This document shows positions 46,160 through 57,179 of a DNA stretch of 64,000 bases, one piece after another. Below the pieces are notes generated by a model. The model worked only from the letters and a program-made list of their open reading frames with translations. It was not told the DNA's origin and did not search any database. Positions within the stretch are counted from its first letter, which is position 1. The number at the start of each line of letters is the position of its first letter. The translations under genes and the position numbers were made by a program. This DNA comes from Hofstenia miamia (lineage: Eukaryota; Xenacoelomorpha; Acoela): positions 138,272-202,271 of the forward strand of contig SCFE01000117.1 of the NCBI GenBank assembly GCA_004352715.1, read 5' to 3'.

Positions 46160-47140
46160 ATTTGGCTTCTAAAACTCACAGTCGACTTAATAGCGTAACC
46201 AATATGTTACATCTTAAATGCCGGTATAAGACATTTCTTTTTTCCAGAAGAATTAAGTATCTTGGAATTATTTTTGATTCACATTTAAATTTTGAAAAAC
46301 AACTAAATCATATCATTAGAAAAGTGGCTATATTGATTAAAACAATGAACTTAATCTCTCAAAAACTTCCAACTAAAGCGAAAATTCAATTAATTCATAC
46401 TCTAGTTTTAAGTCATTTAATCTATACGAATATACTCTACACAGGAATAAACAAAAAATTCGTCAGAAAATTTCAGGTAGAACTAAATTGGCCTATCAAA
46501 ATAGCAGTTAATAATATAACTTTAATAAGAATATACAGAAAAATCTCAAACTTATTTTTACACCCACAATGTAATCTATATAAATGTCCCAAAGATTTTT
46601 TTTGAAATAATGAATAATACTTTTCTATATAACAAAATGACTTTCTTTCCGAAAAAATAATTAATAAACAAAACAAAAGAACGCATTTTAATTGAATCAA
46701 TCAGGTATAAGAAGCGAATAATGAAAAACTATTTTCTAAACACAGCTATAAATATATGGAATGAATTACCAAAATACATCAAACAATTAAATACCTTAAA
46801 AAACTTTAAGATTGATATTAAAAAATACTTTTGCACCTTTAATATAAAAAGACCAAAATGGCGAGATTATAAATTATACAATCCTGATTACTCTATTAAT
46901 AGAAACTAATATCGTCGTAACCCAAGTTAATTATTTTTATAAAATCATTGTAAATAAGTTTGAACACAAAAGAAGACTATATTTATAAATCAAACTTGCC
47001 ATTTTTTTTAAAATTTAGAGAATTATAATTATAATTGTAAGATCTAGTAAATTTAGAGGGGATAATTTGGAAAAAAAACTGACGATTACTTTGTAAGTCG
47101 AAATATATCTGCATGTTTTTATTAGGTTTAATTAAGCTCC
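46160..47140 (+). mobile_element. LINE 3' segment with C-terminal RT domain and 3' UTR
   Basis: 46162-46605 encodes RRIKYLGIIFDSHLNFEKQL, LPTKAKIQLIHTLVLSHLIY and FVRKFQVELNW, the post-YADD part of a non-LTR RT. 46721-46909 gives NIWNELPKYIKQLNTLKNFK and DIKKYF, a common LINE terminus. After the stop, 46935-47140 is a 3' UTR repeated at 48252-48446. 5'-truncated, frames shifted once. Confidence 0.8.
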
Positions 47141-47191
47141 TTAAAAACTATACATTATTTTTATTGTTCAACTTCTGAATATAGACATTTC

Positions 47192-47206
47192 TTCTTCTTC
47201 TTCTTC
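47192..47206. repeat. (TTC)n microsatellite
   Basis: Short TTC run between the two LINEs. Confidence 0.9.
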
Positions 47207-48251
47207 TTTATACACAACTCGCATAAATTACAAAAGAAATCTTTCAGGCTATGGATACATTACTATAGTACATGTACTATTTCAATAACGAGTTTTAGTA
47301 TAGTAATTGTTACTCGGAGTATAAAATTTGTATCCTAGCACTGATTTACCAGATATATATATTTGCTTAGGGAAGATTTTTAAATGCCTTTTAAAAGATC
47401 TTTGTTTTTCAATATTTTCAATTTTTCAGGTAACAAATTCCAGGTTCAAATGGTGAAATTAATGAAGGATTTCTTGAAAACGTTTTTCTAATGCCTAACA
47501 CATGTAAAAAGTTTTAATCTTGAATTCTGTTTGTGAATAAATACCGGCATCTTAATCACATCATAAGGTAGTAGGTTTTTATTAGCTTGAAAAATGTCAA
47601 CAGGGTATTCAATTCGATGAATTCTTTCGAAAAGAGAATTGATCTAGAGATGTAATGCTTAGTTTTCGATGAGTTTTTTGCTGAGATATTTAATACCCAT
47701 TTTAATTGAATATCAAGTTTTTTATAAAGGACATCGTTTAGAACAGTAAATAAAATTTTTACGTAATTAAGGTGACTCATAATGAAAGCATGGAAAAATT
47801 GCCTAACTGCTAGTGACATACTTTGTATGCCTATGGCTAATTTTCTAACTATTTGAAAGTTGAATATTAAATTTGAGTTACTACCTAAATACTTGAAAGT
47901 GTAGGAACATTATTATTTACAATTAAATTCACTGCAGAATCACCTTAATTACTTTTATTAATCTGTAAAATACAAAATTCGGCAAATAGTAGTTCTTCAC
48001 CAAAGATATGACAAAGTCTGTTAATAATGAAGATGGGAAAATTATAGAATGCAGTCGATTTATTTGTATAAGTTTTTTATGGTTTGCCAGTCTAAAAGAA
48101 AAATACGTATTTGTTGTGAATTTATGAATAGTTTTTTCTATTATATTGGGGAAAATTGAAGTTGCCAAGTGTTTTAAATGTATTTAGGTGGTCTAATATT
48201 CTTGTTCTTTCTGTCGTAATTTGGCTATCAATTCTTAATTCATTAACATCC

Positions 48252-48446
48252 AAGGTATTTTTATAAAATCCTTGCAACCAAGTTTAAACACAAAAGAAGA
48301 CTATATTTATAAATTAAATTTGCCACTTTTTAAAATTTAAGAAATTATAATTATTATTGTAAAATCTAGTAAATTTAGAGGGAATAATTTGTAAAACTGA
48401 CGATGACTTGGTAAGTCGAAATATATCTTGCATGTTCTTATTAAAG
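48252..48446 (+). mobile_element. 5'-truncated LINE tail inserted with 13-bp duplication
   Basis: This 195 bp matches the 3' UTR at 46935-47140. It is flanked by exact TTCATTAACATCC repeats (48239-48251 and 48447-48459). Removing the insert and one repeat restores an uninterrupted minus-strand frame across the site, GISTDVNELRIDSQ. Confidence 0.85.
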
Positions 48447-49001
48447 TTCATTAACATCCGTTGAAATACCTTTAGGTTTTCCTAAAATTGTATGAATGTA
48501 ACGCTATTTTTCGTTTGTTTTGTTTAAATTATTGAAAAACTTTTTTTGTTGAAAAGCAGATTTTTTATTTTAATAATCTTTTTTTTCCTTTCCGTAATTA
48601 GTCTAATTAGTCGTAGTCGGTTCTGTTTTAGCAAGATCAAATCGTTTTTTAATGCTTACTTGTTCATGTATTTCACTGTCTTTTAATATACCAAATTTCC
48701 TAGGCCTAAATTTAACTTTTCGGCATTTAATAGGTGCTACTTTATTAATTGTATTGCAAATTTCTTTTGAAATTAATAATACAAGTTCCAGATTTTAATG
48801 TGTGTATGTAATTAAACGATGTTTTTAAACAGCCTTTCCATTAACTTATCTGAGTAATTTAAGAGTCAAGCAAATTTATTGCTAAAATAAACAAATTAAT
48901 GCTACAAACTACTATACATGTATATTTACAAAATTAAAAATATGCACTTACTTAACTCTATTCCAATTAGGCTTTTTTATGTACGTTAAACAGTCGGGGG
49001 G

Positions 49002-50001
49002 NNNNNNNNNNNNNNNNNNNNNNNNNNNNNNNNNNNNNNNNNNNNNNNNNNNNNNNNNNNNNNNNNNNNNNNNNNNNNNNNNNNNNNNNNNNNNNNNNNN
49101 NNNNNNNNNNNNNNNNNNNNNNNNNNNNNNNNNNNNNNNNNNNNNNNNNNNNNNNNNNNNNNNNNNNNNNNNNNNNNNNNNNNNNNNNNNNNNNNNNNNN
49201 NNNNNNNNNNNNNNNNNNNNNNNNNNNNNNNNNNNNNNNNNNNNNNNNNNNNNNNNNNNNNNNNNNNNNNNNNNNNNNNNNNNNNNNNNNNNNNNNNNNN
49301 NNNNNNNNNNNNNNNNNNNNNNNNNNNNNNNNNNNNNNNNNNNNNNNNNNNNNNNNNNNNNNNNNNNNNNNNNNNNNNNNNNNNNNNNNNNNNNNNNNNN
49401 NNNNNNNNNNNNNNNNNNNNNNNNNNNNNNNNNNNNNNNNNNNNNNNNNNNNNNNNNNNNNNNNNNNNNNNNNNNNNNNNNNNNNNNNNNNNNNNNNNNN
49501 NNNNNNNNNNNNNNNNNNNNNNNNNNNNNNNNNNNNNNNNNNNNNNNNNNNNNNNNNNNNNNNNNNNNNNNNNNNNNNNNNNNNNNNNNNNNNNNNNNNN
49601 NNNNNNNNNNNNNNNNNNNNNNNNNNNNNNNNNNNNNNNNNNNNNNNNNNNNNNNNNNNNNNNNNNNNNNNNNNNNNNNNNNNNNNNNNNNNNNNNNNNN
49701 NNNNNNNNNNNNNNNNNNNNNNNNNNNNNNNNNNNNNNNNNNNNNNNNNNNNNNNNNNNNNNNNNNNNNNNNNNNNNNNNNNNNNNNNNNNNNNNNNNNN
49801 NNNNNNNNNNNNNNNNNNNNNNNNNNNNNNNNNNNNNNNNNNNNNNNNNNNNNNNNNNNNNNNNNNNNNNNNNNNNNNNNNNNNNNNNNNNNNNNNNNNN
49901 NNNNNNNNNNNNNNNNNNNNNNNNNNNNNNNNNNNNNNNNNNNNNNNNNNNNNNNNNNNNNNNNNNNNNNNNNNNNNNNNNNNNNNNNNNNNNNNNNNNN
50001 N
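49002..50001. other. Assembly gap, 1000 N
   Basis: Begins right after a CGGGGGG tract, within the minus-strand LINE. Confidence 0.99.
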
Positions 50002-50532
50002 AAATTAATTTTAAATGATTAGTTTTAATAGTTATATTCTATATAGGCACAGAGAGCATGGTCACTGATTCATTCGAAGATTAAGGATTTAAAACATAAA
50101 TCTGAATTTGTCATGAAGTAGTCTCTTAAGTTGTTATTCCATGTAAGACAGTATTTACACAATGAAGATCGTGTGTGGCACAAAATTCTAGTAACGATTT
50201 CTTTTCAAGATTATTAAAATAATTTATGTTAAAGTCACCAAATATGTTTATAGAAGAATAGGGGTAATTTATTTCAGAAATTTCATTTGCTTTAAAATTT
50301 AGTATGATGATTTTTATTTCTATTGTATGTGATATTAACTAGTTCTTTGATAATTATTCTCAAGAGATATAATATTTATCCAGTGATTCAAATATATCGT
50401 GGTTTAATTCAAATTCTAATTTACACTGTGGTTTTAAACAGTTTGGAGCAAATATCATGAATCACAATTTTTTCAATAAGCTAACAATTCAGTTTATTAA
50501 CAATAAACTACAAATAATTATAAAGATTGATT

Positions 50533-50681
50533 TTACTGTGCAATTGGTACAGCCTGTCCGTGTGGGAACTGCTCAACAACATCTTTAACTCTTTGAAGTT
50601 TGAAGTAATGGCCACAATCACATCGCATGGCTTCTCCTTCATATAACCACATCCAATTGATGAAAGAGGAATCATCATGAC
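50533..50681 (-). CDS. COX5B: COX5B exon 4 (zinc site C-terminal half)
   Basis: The acceptor is AATTTTCAG. The exon begins GT to complete the Cys codon. It encodes HDDSSFINWMWLYEGEAMRC, then DCGHYFKLQRVKDVVEQF and PHGQAVPIAQ, then stop. The tryptophans, GEA and CxCG match the family's zinc ribbon. Confidence 0.9.
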
Positions 50682-50701
50682 CTGAAAATTGAATTTACTT
50701 A

Positions 50702-50749
<48 letters not shown>

Positions 50750-53700
50750 TAAGTAGCGCAAAAAATAATGTCGTTACAATTGCTGTTTTTAGTAACATGA
50801 CGGAATTTACTCATTGGCTAATCAATATTTGATTTTAATTGTAGTTTTAGTCATGTCATTTGATATAGAAACTAGACTGGAGCTCGTAAAATTGTATTAC
50901 AATTGATAATGGATAATCAGTTAGTGTTAAAAGATGTGTTGTGGTCAGACGAGGCTTACTTCTCGTTTGATGGCTTGGTAAATCTAAAAGTCTGCATCCA
51001 GAAAAGTTGTGTATGGATGGTTTTTTTCTGCTGAATATCAATTGCAACCATTCTTCTTCGACTCCACAATTAATCAAGATAACTATACCGCCATGCTTCA
51101 GGATAATCTCATCACTCAGTTAAAGAGAAAGCGTAAAATGAAGACCGTTGTTTTTCAACACGACGGAGCTCCTCCTCACTATGCATTGATGGATCGCAAT
51201 TTTCTGTCTTCAACATTTCCACAACATCGTGTGATTGAGTGAGGATATGGGATAACGTGGCTACCAAGGTCGCCAGACATCAACCCAATGGACTTCTATT
51301 TTTTGGGGCATGCTGAAGGCCTGCTTATTCCACCAATTTCGGCCTACAAACCGCAATGAGCTCAAAGACCGCATCACTTCAAAGATAAATGACGTTACCC
51401 GTGAAGAACTTGGGCGTTCAGTGAGTAATTTGGTGAAAGGTGCCGAGCTGGTGATTGAAGAAGAAGGCGGTTCAATTGAACATTTGTTATTTTACAAACC
51501 CCAGTGACTGTGCGTTGTTTTGGTTACATTTAGTTTTACGTACTATGGCTTTATATTGATTTAATAGACTTCATAATTTGCGCACATTTTGACTATATAT
51601 ATATATATATATATATANNNNNNNNNNNNNNNNNNNNNNNNNNNNNNNNNNNNNNNNNNNNNNNNNNNNNNNNNNNNNNNNNNNNNNNNNNNNNNNNNNN
51701 NNNNNNNNNNNNNNNNNNNNNNNNNNNNNNNNNNNNNNNNNNNNNNNNNNNNNNNNNNNNNNNNNNNNNNNNNNNNNNNNNNNNNNNNNNNNNNNNNNNN
51801 NNNNNNNNNNNNNNNNNNNNNNNNNNNNNNNNNNNNNNNNNNNNNNNNNNNNNNNNNNNNNNNNNNNNNNNNNNNNNNNNNNNNNNNNNNNNNNNNNNNN
51901 NNNNNNNNNNNNNNNNNNNNNNNNNNNNNNNNNNNNNNNNNNNNNNNNNNNNNNNNNNNNNNNNNNNNNNNNNNNNNNNNNNNNNNNNNNNNNNNNNNNN
52001 NNNNNNNNNNNNNNNNNNNNNNNNNNNNNNNNNNNNNNNNNNNNNNNNNNNNNNNNNNNNNNNNNNNNNNNNNNNNNNNNNNNNNNNNNNNNNNNNNNNN
52101 NNNNNNNNNNNNNNNNNNNNNNNNNNNNNNNNNNNNNNNNNNNNNNNNNNNNNNNNNNNNNNNNNNNNNNNNNNNNNNNNNNNNNNNNNNNNNNNNNNNN
52201 NNNNNNNNNNNNNNNNNNNNNNNNNNNNNNNNNNNNNNNNNNNNNNNNNNNNNNNNNNNNNNNNNNNNNNNNNNNNNNNNNNTATATATATATATATATT
52301 TCCTTTTCTGTATCGCCCCTTCTGATCTGCCTCTCTATGAACTTTTCTCCTCATGATAATCTTCTTGGAATTCAATTGCCACAAACTTAAATTGGTAACG
52401 TCATGTGTCCTTACGCTCCGCAAATCTAATTCCTCACTCGTTGCCCTCATCCTCAATGTGCCCTTCAATTCCACGGCTACTGTGAACCTTTTTGTTCAAG
52501 TCCATTCTTCCTGCCATTCTCTACGATTCTTGTTGGTTACATTGAATAGCACATTTTAGTGTATATTTTAGAAAGTCACTGCATTCTACAGTCATTCTTA
52601 TTTCACCCCAAATCATCATTATTAGCTTAGGCTTAGAAAACAGTTTTAATAAATAACCTTAATATAAACAAACATCTCAGTAGGACAGCGCACAGATGCC
52701 AGAGCTGAAAAAATCGCTTTTTAAAGAGACTCATCTTAAAAATCCATTTTCGAAAGTACATGAGTACTCATTTTGGAGCTCAACAGTTGCCAACTTAAAT
52801 TGGAAGGAAATTTACCTTGCACCTCTGCAAAGCTAATTCCTTTCTTATTTTCCCTTCACAACCTCATTTGCTGTGAAGCACTAGTTGTTCCAATGCATTC
52901 CTTGTGCTATTCTTCTCTACGCTTTTCCATTTTGGTGGCCGGCTCGCGCCTTGTTAAATTCAATGGAACAGATCCAGAAGCGTGCTTTCAAATGGATCTT
53001 TCCCTTGTCATACAAAGACGCTCTTCTCAAATTCTCCACTCTTCCGAATCGCTTCCTTACTCGCAAATAGGACCTTGATCCTTTTGATTTCATAAAGTTC
53101 TCTAATTCCCAGTCCACTCGTTCACACTTTATCCATTCGTCGTCCTAAGAAACATCACACCTTTCAGTCGTTTTTCCATCGCGCTTGTATCGCTGCTAAT
53201 TCCATCTTGACTCTCAACCCTCCAACAGCCATTGCATTGATGTCTTCTCCCCACCAATGGAACTGTAAAAGAAGCGTTCTTTCAAATGGATCTCGCCCTT
53301 GCCATACGAAGACAACCTTCTCAAATTCTAAACTCTCCCCTATCACCCACTGTCATGCCTGTGATTTCTTCCTGTTTAATCATTTACTGACTCGTAAACT
53401 GAACCTTGATCCATTTGATTTCACAACATTTTCGAATTCCCACTACACGCGCTATGTTCGAGGCTCAAGAAACATCGCACCATTCACTCGATTTTCAATC
53501 GTGCTGTGTTTCTGTTAATTTCCTCCCGACTTTCAAACTTCCATCTGCTATTGACTTCTTTCATGATCCTTGTACTTTGCTGATCCCTTATGCCCTTCTA
53601 CTTATCCATCTGCGCCTGCTTCATTCAACTGATTGTCCTCGTTGCTGAAAAATTTAATTTTTTATTCATTTGTGTTGATATGCATTAGCCGGCCTAATAA

Positions 53701-54488
53701 AGCCTTCTATTGTTATTATCGCTTGAAATGATTCCTTGACATTAATAGCAAGGCAAAGCTTAAACAGGTCATGAGTAACATAACATGAAACGTTCAAATA
53801 ACATCCTTGACAAAAAATATAATTTAGTGTTTAAGGCGTTATTGCAGATCAGGGGACTCTGATTTCTAAAAGCCGAAGTGCCATCAAATAACATGCTAAG
53901 CGTTTGCGTCATCAAATGTACAAAATTCATTGTTTAGGTTTTAGGTTATAGGGTTTAAGTTTAAGAAACGTTACGTTGTGATTTGGGTTAGGGTTTAGGT
54001 CTATAAAATATTGTAAAATTACGTTCTAGATGACGTCAGATACAGTGTTGCGTAGAAACAATGTTTATATATCAGAGTCCCCTGATCTGCAATAACGCCG
54101 TGTTTAACTTACATATGCATCCAACCATTCTATGATCCAGTGTAGATTTGACTAGTGTAGGTTTGTCTTTTGTACCTGGAGGACATTCCAATAGGTTTCT
54201 GTCAAAGGGATCCTAAACTCAAAGTAAACCCTAATTCATTAATAATAGATCCTACATCTACACCAGCCTTAAATGCTTCTAACTGAGCTCTTTCCATTCC
54301 CGTGGCCATTTCATCTTTTGTAGGAATGCCTCCCGCTAAATATTTGTTTAAACACAGCATACAAATATAATTGAATACTGCCAATGCAAAAGGTACAAAA
54401 AATTACATTTAATTGCTAATGCTCTGGAAAATAGTGTGATATTTTGCTTTCTAAATAGAGCAGATGCAGTTTTTGTAGCAGCAAGCAT
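50533..54488 (-). CDS. COX5B: Cytochrome c oxidase subunit 5B, mitochondrial, four exons
   Basis: Nuclear-encoded, zinc-binding matrix-side subunit of respiratory complex IV. Exons 54488-54407, 54335-54256, 54212-54113 and 50681-50533 total 411 nt, 136 aa plus stop; the human protein is 129 aa. The start is basic and Ser/Ala-rich without acids (MLAATKTASALFRK), as in a mitochondrial presequence. Family landmarks in order are GGIPTKDEMATGMER, CPPGTKDKPTLV, HRMVGCIC (first Cys pair), WMWLYEGEAMRCDCGHYFKL (second Cys pair, here CxC instead of CxxC) and a PHGQAVPIAQ tail. Phases match at all junctions. AATAAA lies at 50498-50493 on the minus strand, about 35 nt past the stop. Introns are 71, 43 (or 49) and 3431 nt. 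The last holds a mariner-like element, a LINE and a MITE. Confidence 0.9.
50747..51593 (+). mobile_element. Mariner-related (DD41D-like) element, internally deleted
   Basis: It lies between (TA)n tracts at 50708-50746 and 51594-51617, with weakly matching ends (AGCGCAAAAAATAATG and, inverted, TGTGCGCAAATTATGAAG). ATG at 50853 begins MSFDIETRLELVKLYYN (HTH start). After a large deletion it continues VLWSDEAYFSFDG (first Asp), YTAMLQDNLITQLKRK, VVFQHDGAPPHYAL (second Asp) and LPRSPDINPMDFYFLG (third Asp). After a frameshift it ends ELKDRITSKINDVTREELGR and GGSIEHLLFYKPQ. A stop lies at 51240. The Asp-Asp spacing of about 42 fits a rosa/DD41D-type family. It sits in COX5B intron 3, antisense to that gene. 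Confidence 0.75.
51618..52282. other. Assembly gap, 665 N
   Basis: Flanked by (TA)n on both sides, inside COX5B intron 3. Confidence 0.99.
52295..53722 (+). mobile_element. LINE 3' region, compound, in COX5B intron 3
   Basis: Three stacked pieces of one LINE family. 52310-52560 has APSDLPLYELFSS and a LGIQLP-like remnant. 52770-53260 has CIPCAILLYAFPFWWPARAL, QKRAFKWIFPLSYKDALLKF and DLDPFDF. 53260-53643 is a second copy of that C-terminal part (LLTRKLNLDPFDF). The 3' tail has AATAAA at 53696. 52537-53100 is inverted relative to 60290-60925. Antisense to COX5B. Confidence 0.7.
53835..54099. mobile_element. 265-bp MITE, 29-bp perfect inverted ends, 8-bp duplication
   Basis: Ends begin GGCGTTATTGCAGATCAGGG and match exactly in inverted orientation for 29 bp (53835-53863, 54071-54099). 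Both sides carry GTGTTTAA (53827-53834, 54100-54107). An 8-bp duplication fits hAT, P or Merlin superfamilies; a GG start fits Merlin best (inference). The interior contains GGGTTAGGGTTTAGG. It sits directly inside the COX5B exon 3 donor. Confidence 0.9.
54113..54212 (-). CDS. COX5B: COX5B exon 3
   Basis: The acceptor is GAGTTTAG. The exon encodes DPFDRNLLECPPGTKDKPT, LVKSTLDHRMVGCI and the first base of a Cys codon. The donor is a strong GTAAGT at 54112. A MITE is inserted just inside this donor (see 53835-54099). Confidence 0.88.
54256..54335 (-). CDS. COX5B: COX5B exon 2
   Basis: The acceptor is AAATATTTAG. The exon encodes GGIPTKDEMATGMERAQLEA and FKAGVD, the conserved N-terminal helix of mature COX5B. 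The donor GTAGGA starts at 54255. An alternative in-frame GT six bases earlier would drop VD. Confidence 0.85.
54407..54488 (-). CDS. COX5B: COX5B exon 1 (mitochondrial presequence)
   Basis: ATG at 54488; 27 codons plus one base, then donor GTAATT. Residues MLAATKTASALFRKQN and SRALAIK form a basic, hydroxylated targeting peptide. The leftover T joins CG of exon 2 to give Ser. Confidence 0.78.
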
Positions 54489-55041
54489 ATTTAGTTTCTG
54501 ATTAGACTGCCCTCTAAAAAAGACCGATTGCCAATATTTTTTTTACAATTTAATAATAAATGTCGTAATTAAATTTATATAAAATAAAATAACGTTAAAA
54601 AAATTATATTTTAGTGACATTTTGTTTAAAAACATTTCTTTATTGTTGATAAGTGGACAGTTCTTAGAGCCTTTAAAATACGGACAAAGCAGATTAAAAT
54701 TAATGTTTGCGATTTAAATAAATTCAATTGTGGAAAGAAAATTTTTTTGTGTAGAAAAATATGTGTTCTCTGTTTTATATAGTTTTCCAAGTATGCGTTA
54801 GAAATATATACATTTTAATTTTTAATACAACAATGCTACTGCATGTTGCAAGTGCTGTAAGTAAATTATATGCTGGCTCATGCAGTCCATCAAATCCAGT
54901 TACTATTTAATTCACTTAGAAATTTCAATACCTCTTAGTCATTTCTTTTCCTTATATTTTATCTTCCTCGAATATAATTATTAAGTATAAAAGTAAAAAA
55001 TAGTGAAAAAGAATTAGTTACTTTCTACCATATTTCACACG

Positions 55042-55042
<1 letters not shown>
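54489..55042. other. Upstream of COX5B; no promoter element recognised
   Basis: AT-rich sequence 5' of the minus-strand COX5B start, followed by (TA)n at 55043-55073. Confidence 0.4.
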
Positions 55043-55075
<33 letters not shown>

Positions 55076-55076
55076 T

Positions 55077-55277
55077 AACAAACAAAAATTTTCCAGTGAA
55101 CGAACCAAAAACTCATTAAACAAGGCTGTTTACTTGCGGAGATAATGCAGTAATTATGTGAACANTATATATATATATATATATATATAAACAAACAAAA
55201 ATTTTCCAGTGAACGAACCAAAAACTCATTAAACAAGGCTGTTTACTTGCGGAGATAATGCAGTAATTATGTGAACA
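55077..55277 (+). repeat. 88-bp exact direct duplication around a single N
   Basis: 55077-55164 and 55190-55277 are identical, separated by N (55165) and (TA)n. This looks like two contig ends joined without collapsing the overlap. Confidence 0.85.
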
Positions 55278-55279
55278 TC

Positions 55280-56160
55280 ACTTTATTTAAGTCTGTCTTT
55301 AATCCTTTCGGTTATCTCTGTACAATGTTGACCATAATCTGTCGAATTTATATTCCTCCCAGTCTCACATCTGCTCGCAACAAAGCAATAGTCGAGTACC
55401 TTATCACTTTTGATGAGCTTCTGTTGAGATATCAAAACTCTAAATGTGGTTCATATGTGGTGATTTAAATAGCAGTTTCATCTCATTACAGCTCTCTGAC
55501 TTAGCCGTTCGTCTCAACATGCACAATCTAGTCACAGAAAACACTACCAACAACGAATGCTGGATGTCATCCTCGTGTCGACCAAGCTCATTGATTTCTA
55601 TCAACCTTGCCGCTTCCCGCCGTTAGTTCGCCACGATCTCTTTGTCACTATTGTGAAGTCCGTAAATGATTCTCCGATAGTTCATCCAAACCAGCCAGTT
55701 CTCGACTTACTTGAAAGCCATCTGAGAGACTTCCTTTTTCGTCTTTCCGATTCTCATCTGGACCGCATCTACTATATTGAAGATGTAAAGCCTCGCTAAA
55801 GTAATTTCTGCTATTCCTCGTAAATTTGTTTCATTTAGTGACACTGACCCGCCATGGGCAACCAACAGTCCTCGATATTATGAAACGGCGTGATGCTGCC
55901 CCCTAGACAGGTCATCGCCACAAACGCGATTGTCTTACCGAAAAACTCAACAATGCTATCACTAACGCCAAGAAAAACCTAAGTGAGTCGACCAAGACTT
56001 CTTAAATTACTTGTGTTTTTACCGTTCTAGCAGCCCGCGCGTGTTAATAGAAGCCTTTCTGAAATTACACCTGTGATCAGCGGCGTACCCCAGAGCTGAA
56101 TTTTCGGTCCTCTGATATTTAAATTTTATTAACAACTTTCTGAAGTTTATATTGGCAGGT
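55280..56160 (+). mobile_element. LINE endonuclease fragment fused to an RT fragment
   Basis: WFICGDLNSSFISLQLSDLA, RLNMHNLVTENTTNN and LDVILVSTKLIDFYQPCRFP are the AP-endonuclease GDxN and LDxxxVS blocks. DPPWATNSPRYYE begins the linker. 56040-56130 then jumps to NRSLSEITPVISGVPQS with IFGPLIF, the RT G-x-P-Q block. The RT core between is deleted and stops abound. Confidence 0.65.
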
Positions 56161-56513
56161 TTATGTTTCTTTATTATGATAGCAGTAGTGTTCTTATGAT
56201 GATATCACCCTATTACAAGAGCAGTAGAGTCTGGGAAGCGAAATATCTTTAATACAAGCAACATAATTTTGATGTGTTTCTCGCCTAAACTAGATGCGTG
56301 TTCTATGAAATTTAACAATTCAGTAATTTTCTGACGCAATTTTGTGAAAAATCCTTGCCTTAATATCACATGAACCTATTGCAAACCTGAGCTGAGCTGA
56401 TAAATTACCTAGATTAAGTAAACTAAAACATCAAAGAAAAGCATGGTTTTCACTCGTAATATTTCACTTCTGTTTATAATACAATTTATTAGTTTAAGTG
56501 GCTCTGTCTCCGA

Positions 56514-57164
56514 TGCAAAACCCGATAAGGAGTCCTGCCCAACGTGCAGGAAACGTACCGAGGACAACTGGATAAGTACATACGCACTTATCAATAAATA
56601 ACAACAAAGGCTATACAAATTGTACAGAATAAAGTATATGAAGTTATAGGTTTAGTAAGACACGTTTTGGAAGAGAAGAGAGATCAATCGGGTCCTACTA
56701 CACAGCTTGTAGACAAGAGTGGAAGGCCGACGATGCACAATTGTGGGATTAGAATCCAGAATTTACCAGACGTTAAATGCTTCATTCAAACTGAGCGATT
56801 AGACATGGAGAAGAAGAATGTTATGAATGCTTTTAAGTATATTACTGGCGAAGATATTGGGTTTACTGATTGTTTTAGAGCAGGAAAATTTGACCCTCAG
56901 GCAAAAAGACCTAGAAGTCTGATTGTAAGAGTTGCAAATAATTGGCAATGCCGGAAAATTTTCGCAAGGTCCTTTAAGCTTAAGGATTATCAGAAGAATA
57001 TTTACTTGTCAAAAGAACCTACTCCGTTGGAACGCAAAGAAGAAATTCGCTGCTTGGAAGTTAGAAGAGATCTTGTAAAGTCCGGTACCCCAAGGCATCG
57101 TATAAGAATTATAAACTTCAAGCTTTATGTAGATGGCCAGGAATATAAGCAACAGAAGTGTTGA
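56514..57164 (+). pseudogene. LINE ORF1 (nucleic-acid-binding protein)
   Basis: The open part 56667-57164 encodes 165 aa. It has a basic start, CGIRIQNLPDVKCF, GFTDCFRAGKFDPQAKRPRS, LIVRVANNWQCRKIFARSF and RHRIRIINFKLYVDGQEYK. This order (RxGK, RPRsLiV, LK, ER, LxVDG) is common in ORF1 proteins of non-LTR elements. Upstream in a shifted frame CPTCRKRTEDNWIS looks like the start of a PHD-type zinc motif, and AIQIVQNKVYEVIGLVRHVL may be a coiled coil. One shift separates the parts. Confidence 0.6.
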
Positions 57165-57179
57165 CTAGAGAAATTTACT

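Larger units (their letters stand above)
47430..50330 (-). mobile_element. LINE with endonuclease, linker and RT remnants
   Basis: Reading down the minus strand: 50310-50050 gives INIFGDFNINYFNNLEKKSL and HDLHCVNTVLHGIT (AP-endonuclease GDFN block). After a 1000-N gap, 48790-48460 gives KVAPIKCRKVKFRPRKFGI and KKFFNNLNKTNEK (endonuclease-RT linker). 48238 onward gives RIDSQITTERTRILDHLN. 47819-47556 gives FFHAFIMSHLNYVKILFTVL (C-terminal RT). Stops and shifts throughout. The YADD block is not readable. A 195-bp LINE tail is inserted at 48252-48446. Confidence 0.7.

Noticed and set aside
53975-54000. TTAGGG-like run (GGGTTAGGGTTTAGG) suggesting an interstitial telomere
   Set aside because: Too short and irregular; it is internal sequence of the MITE.
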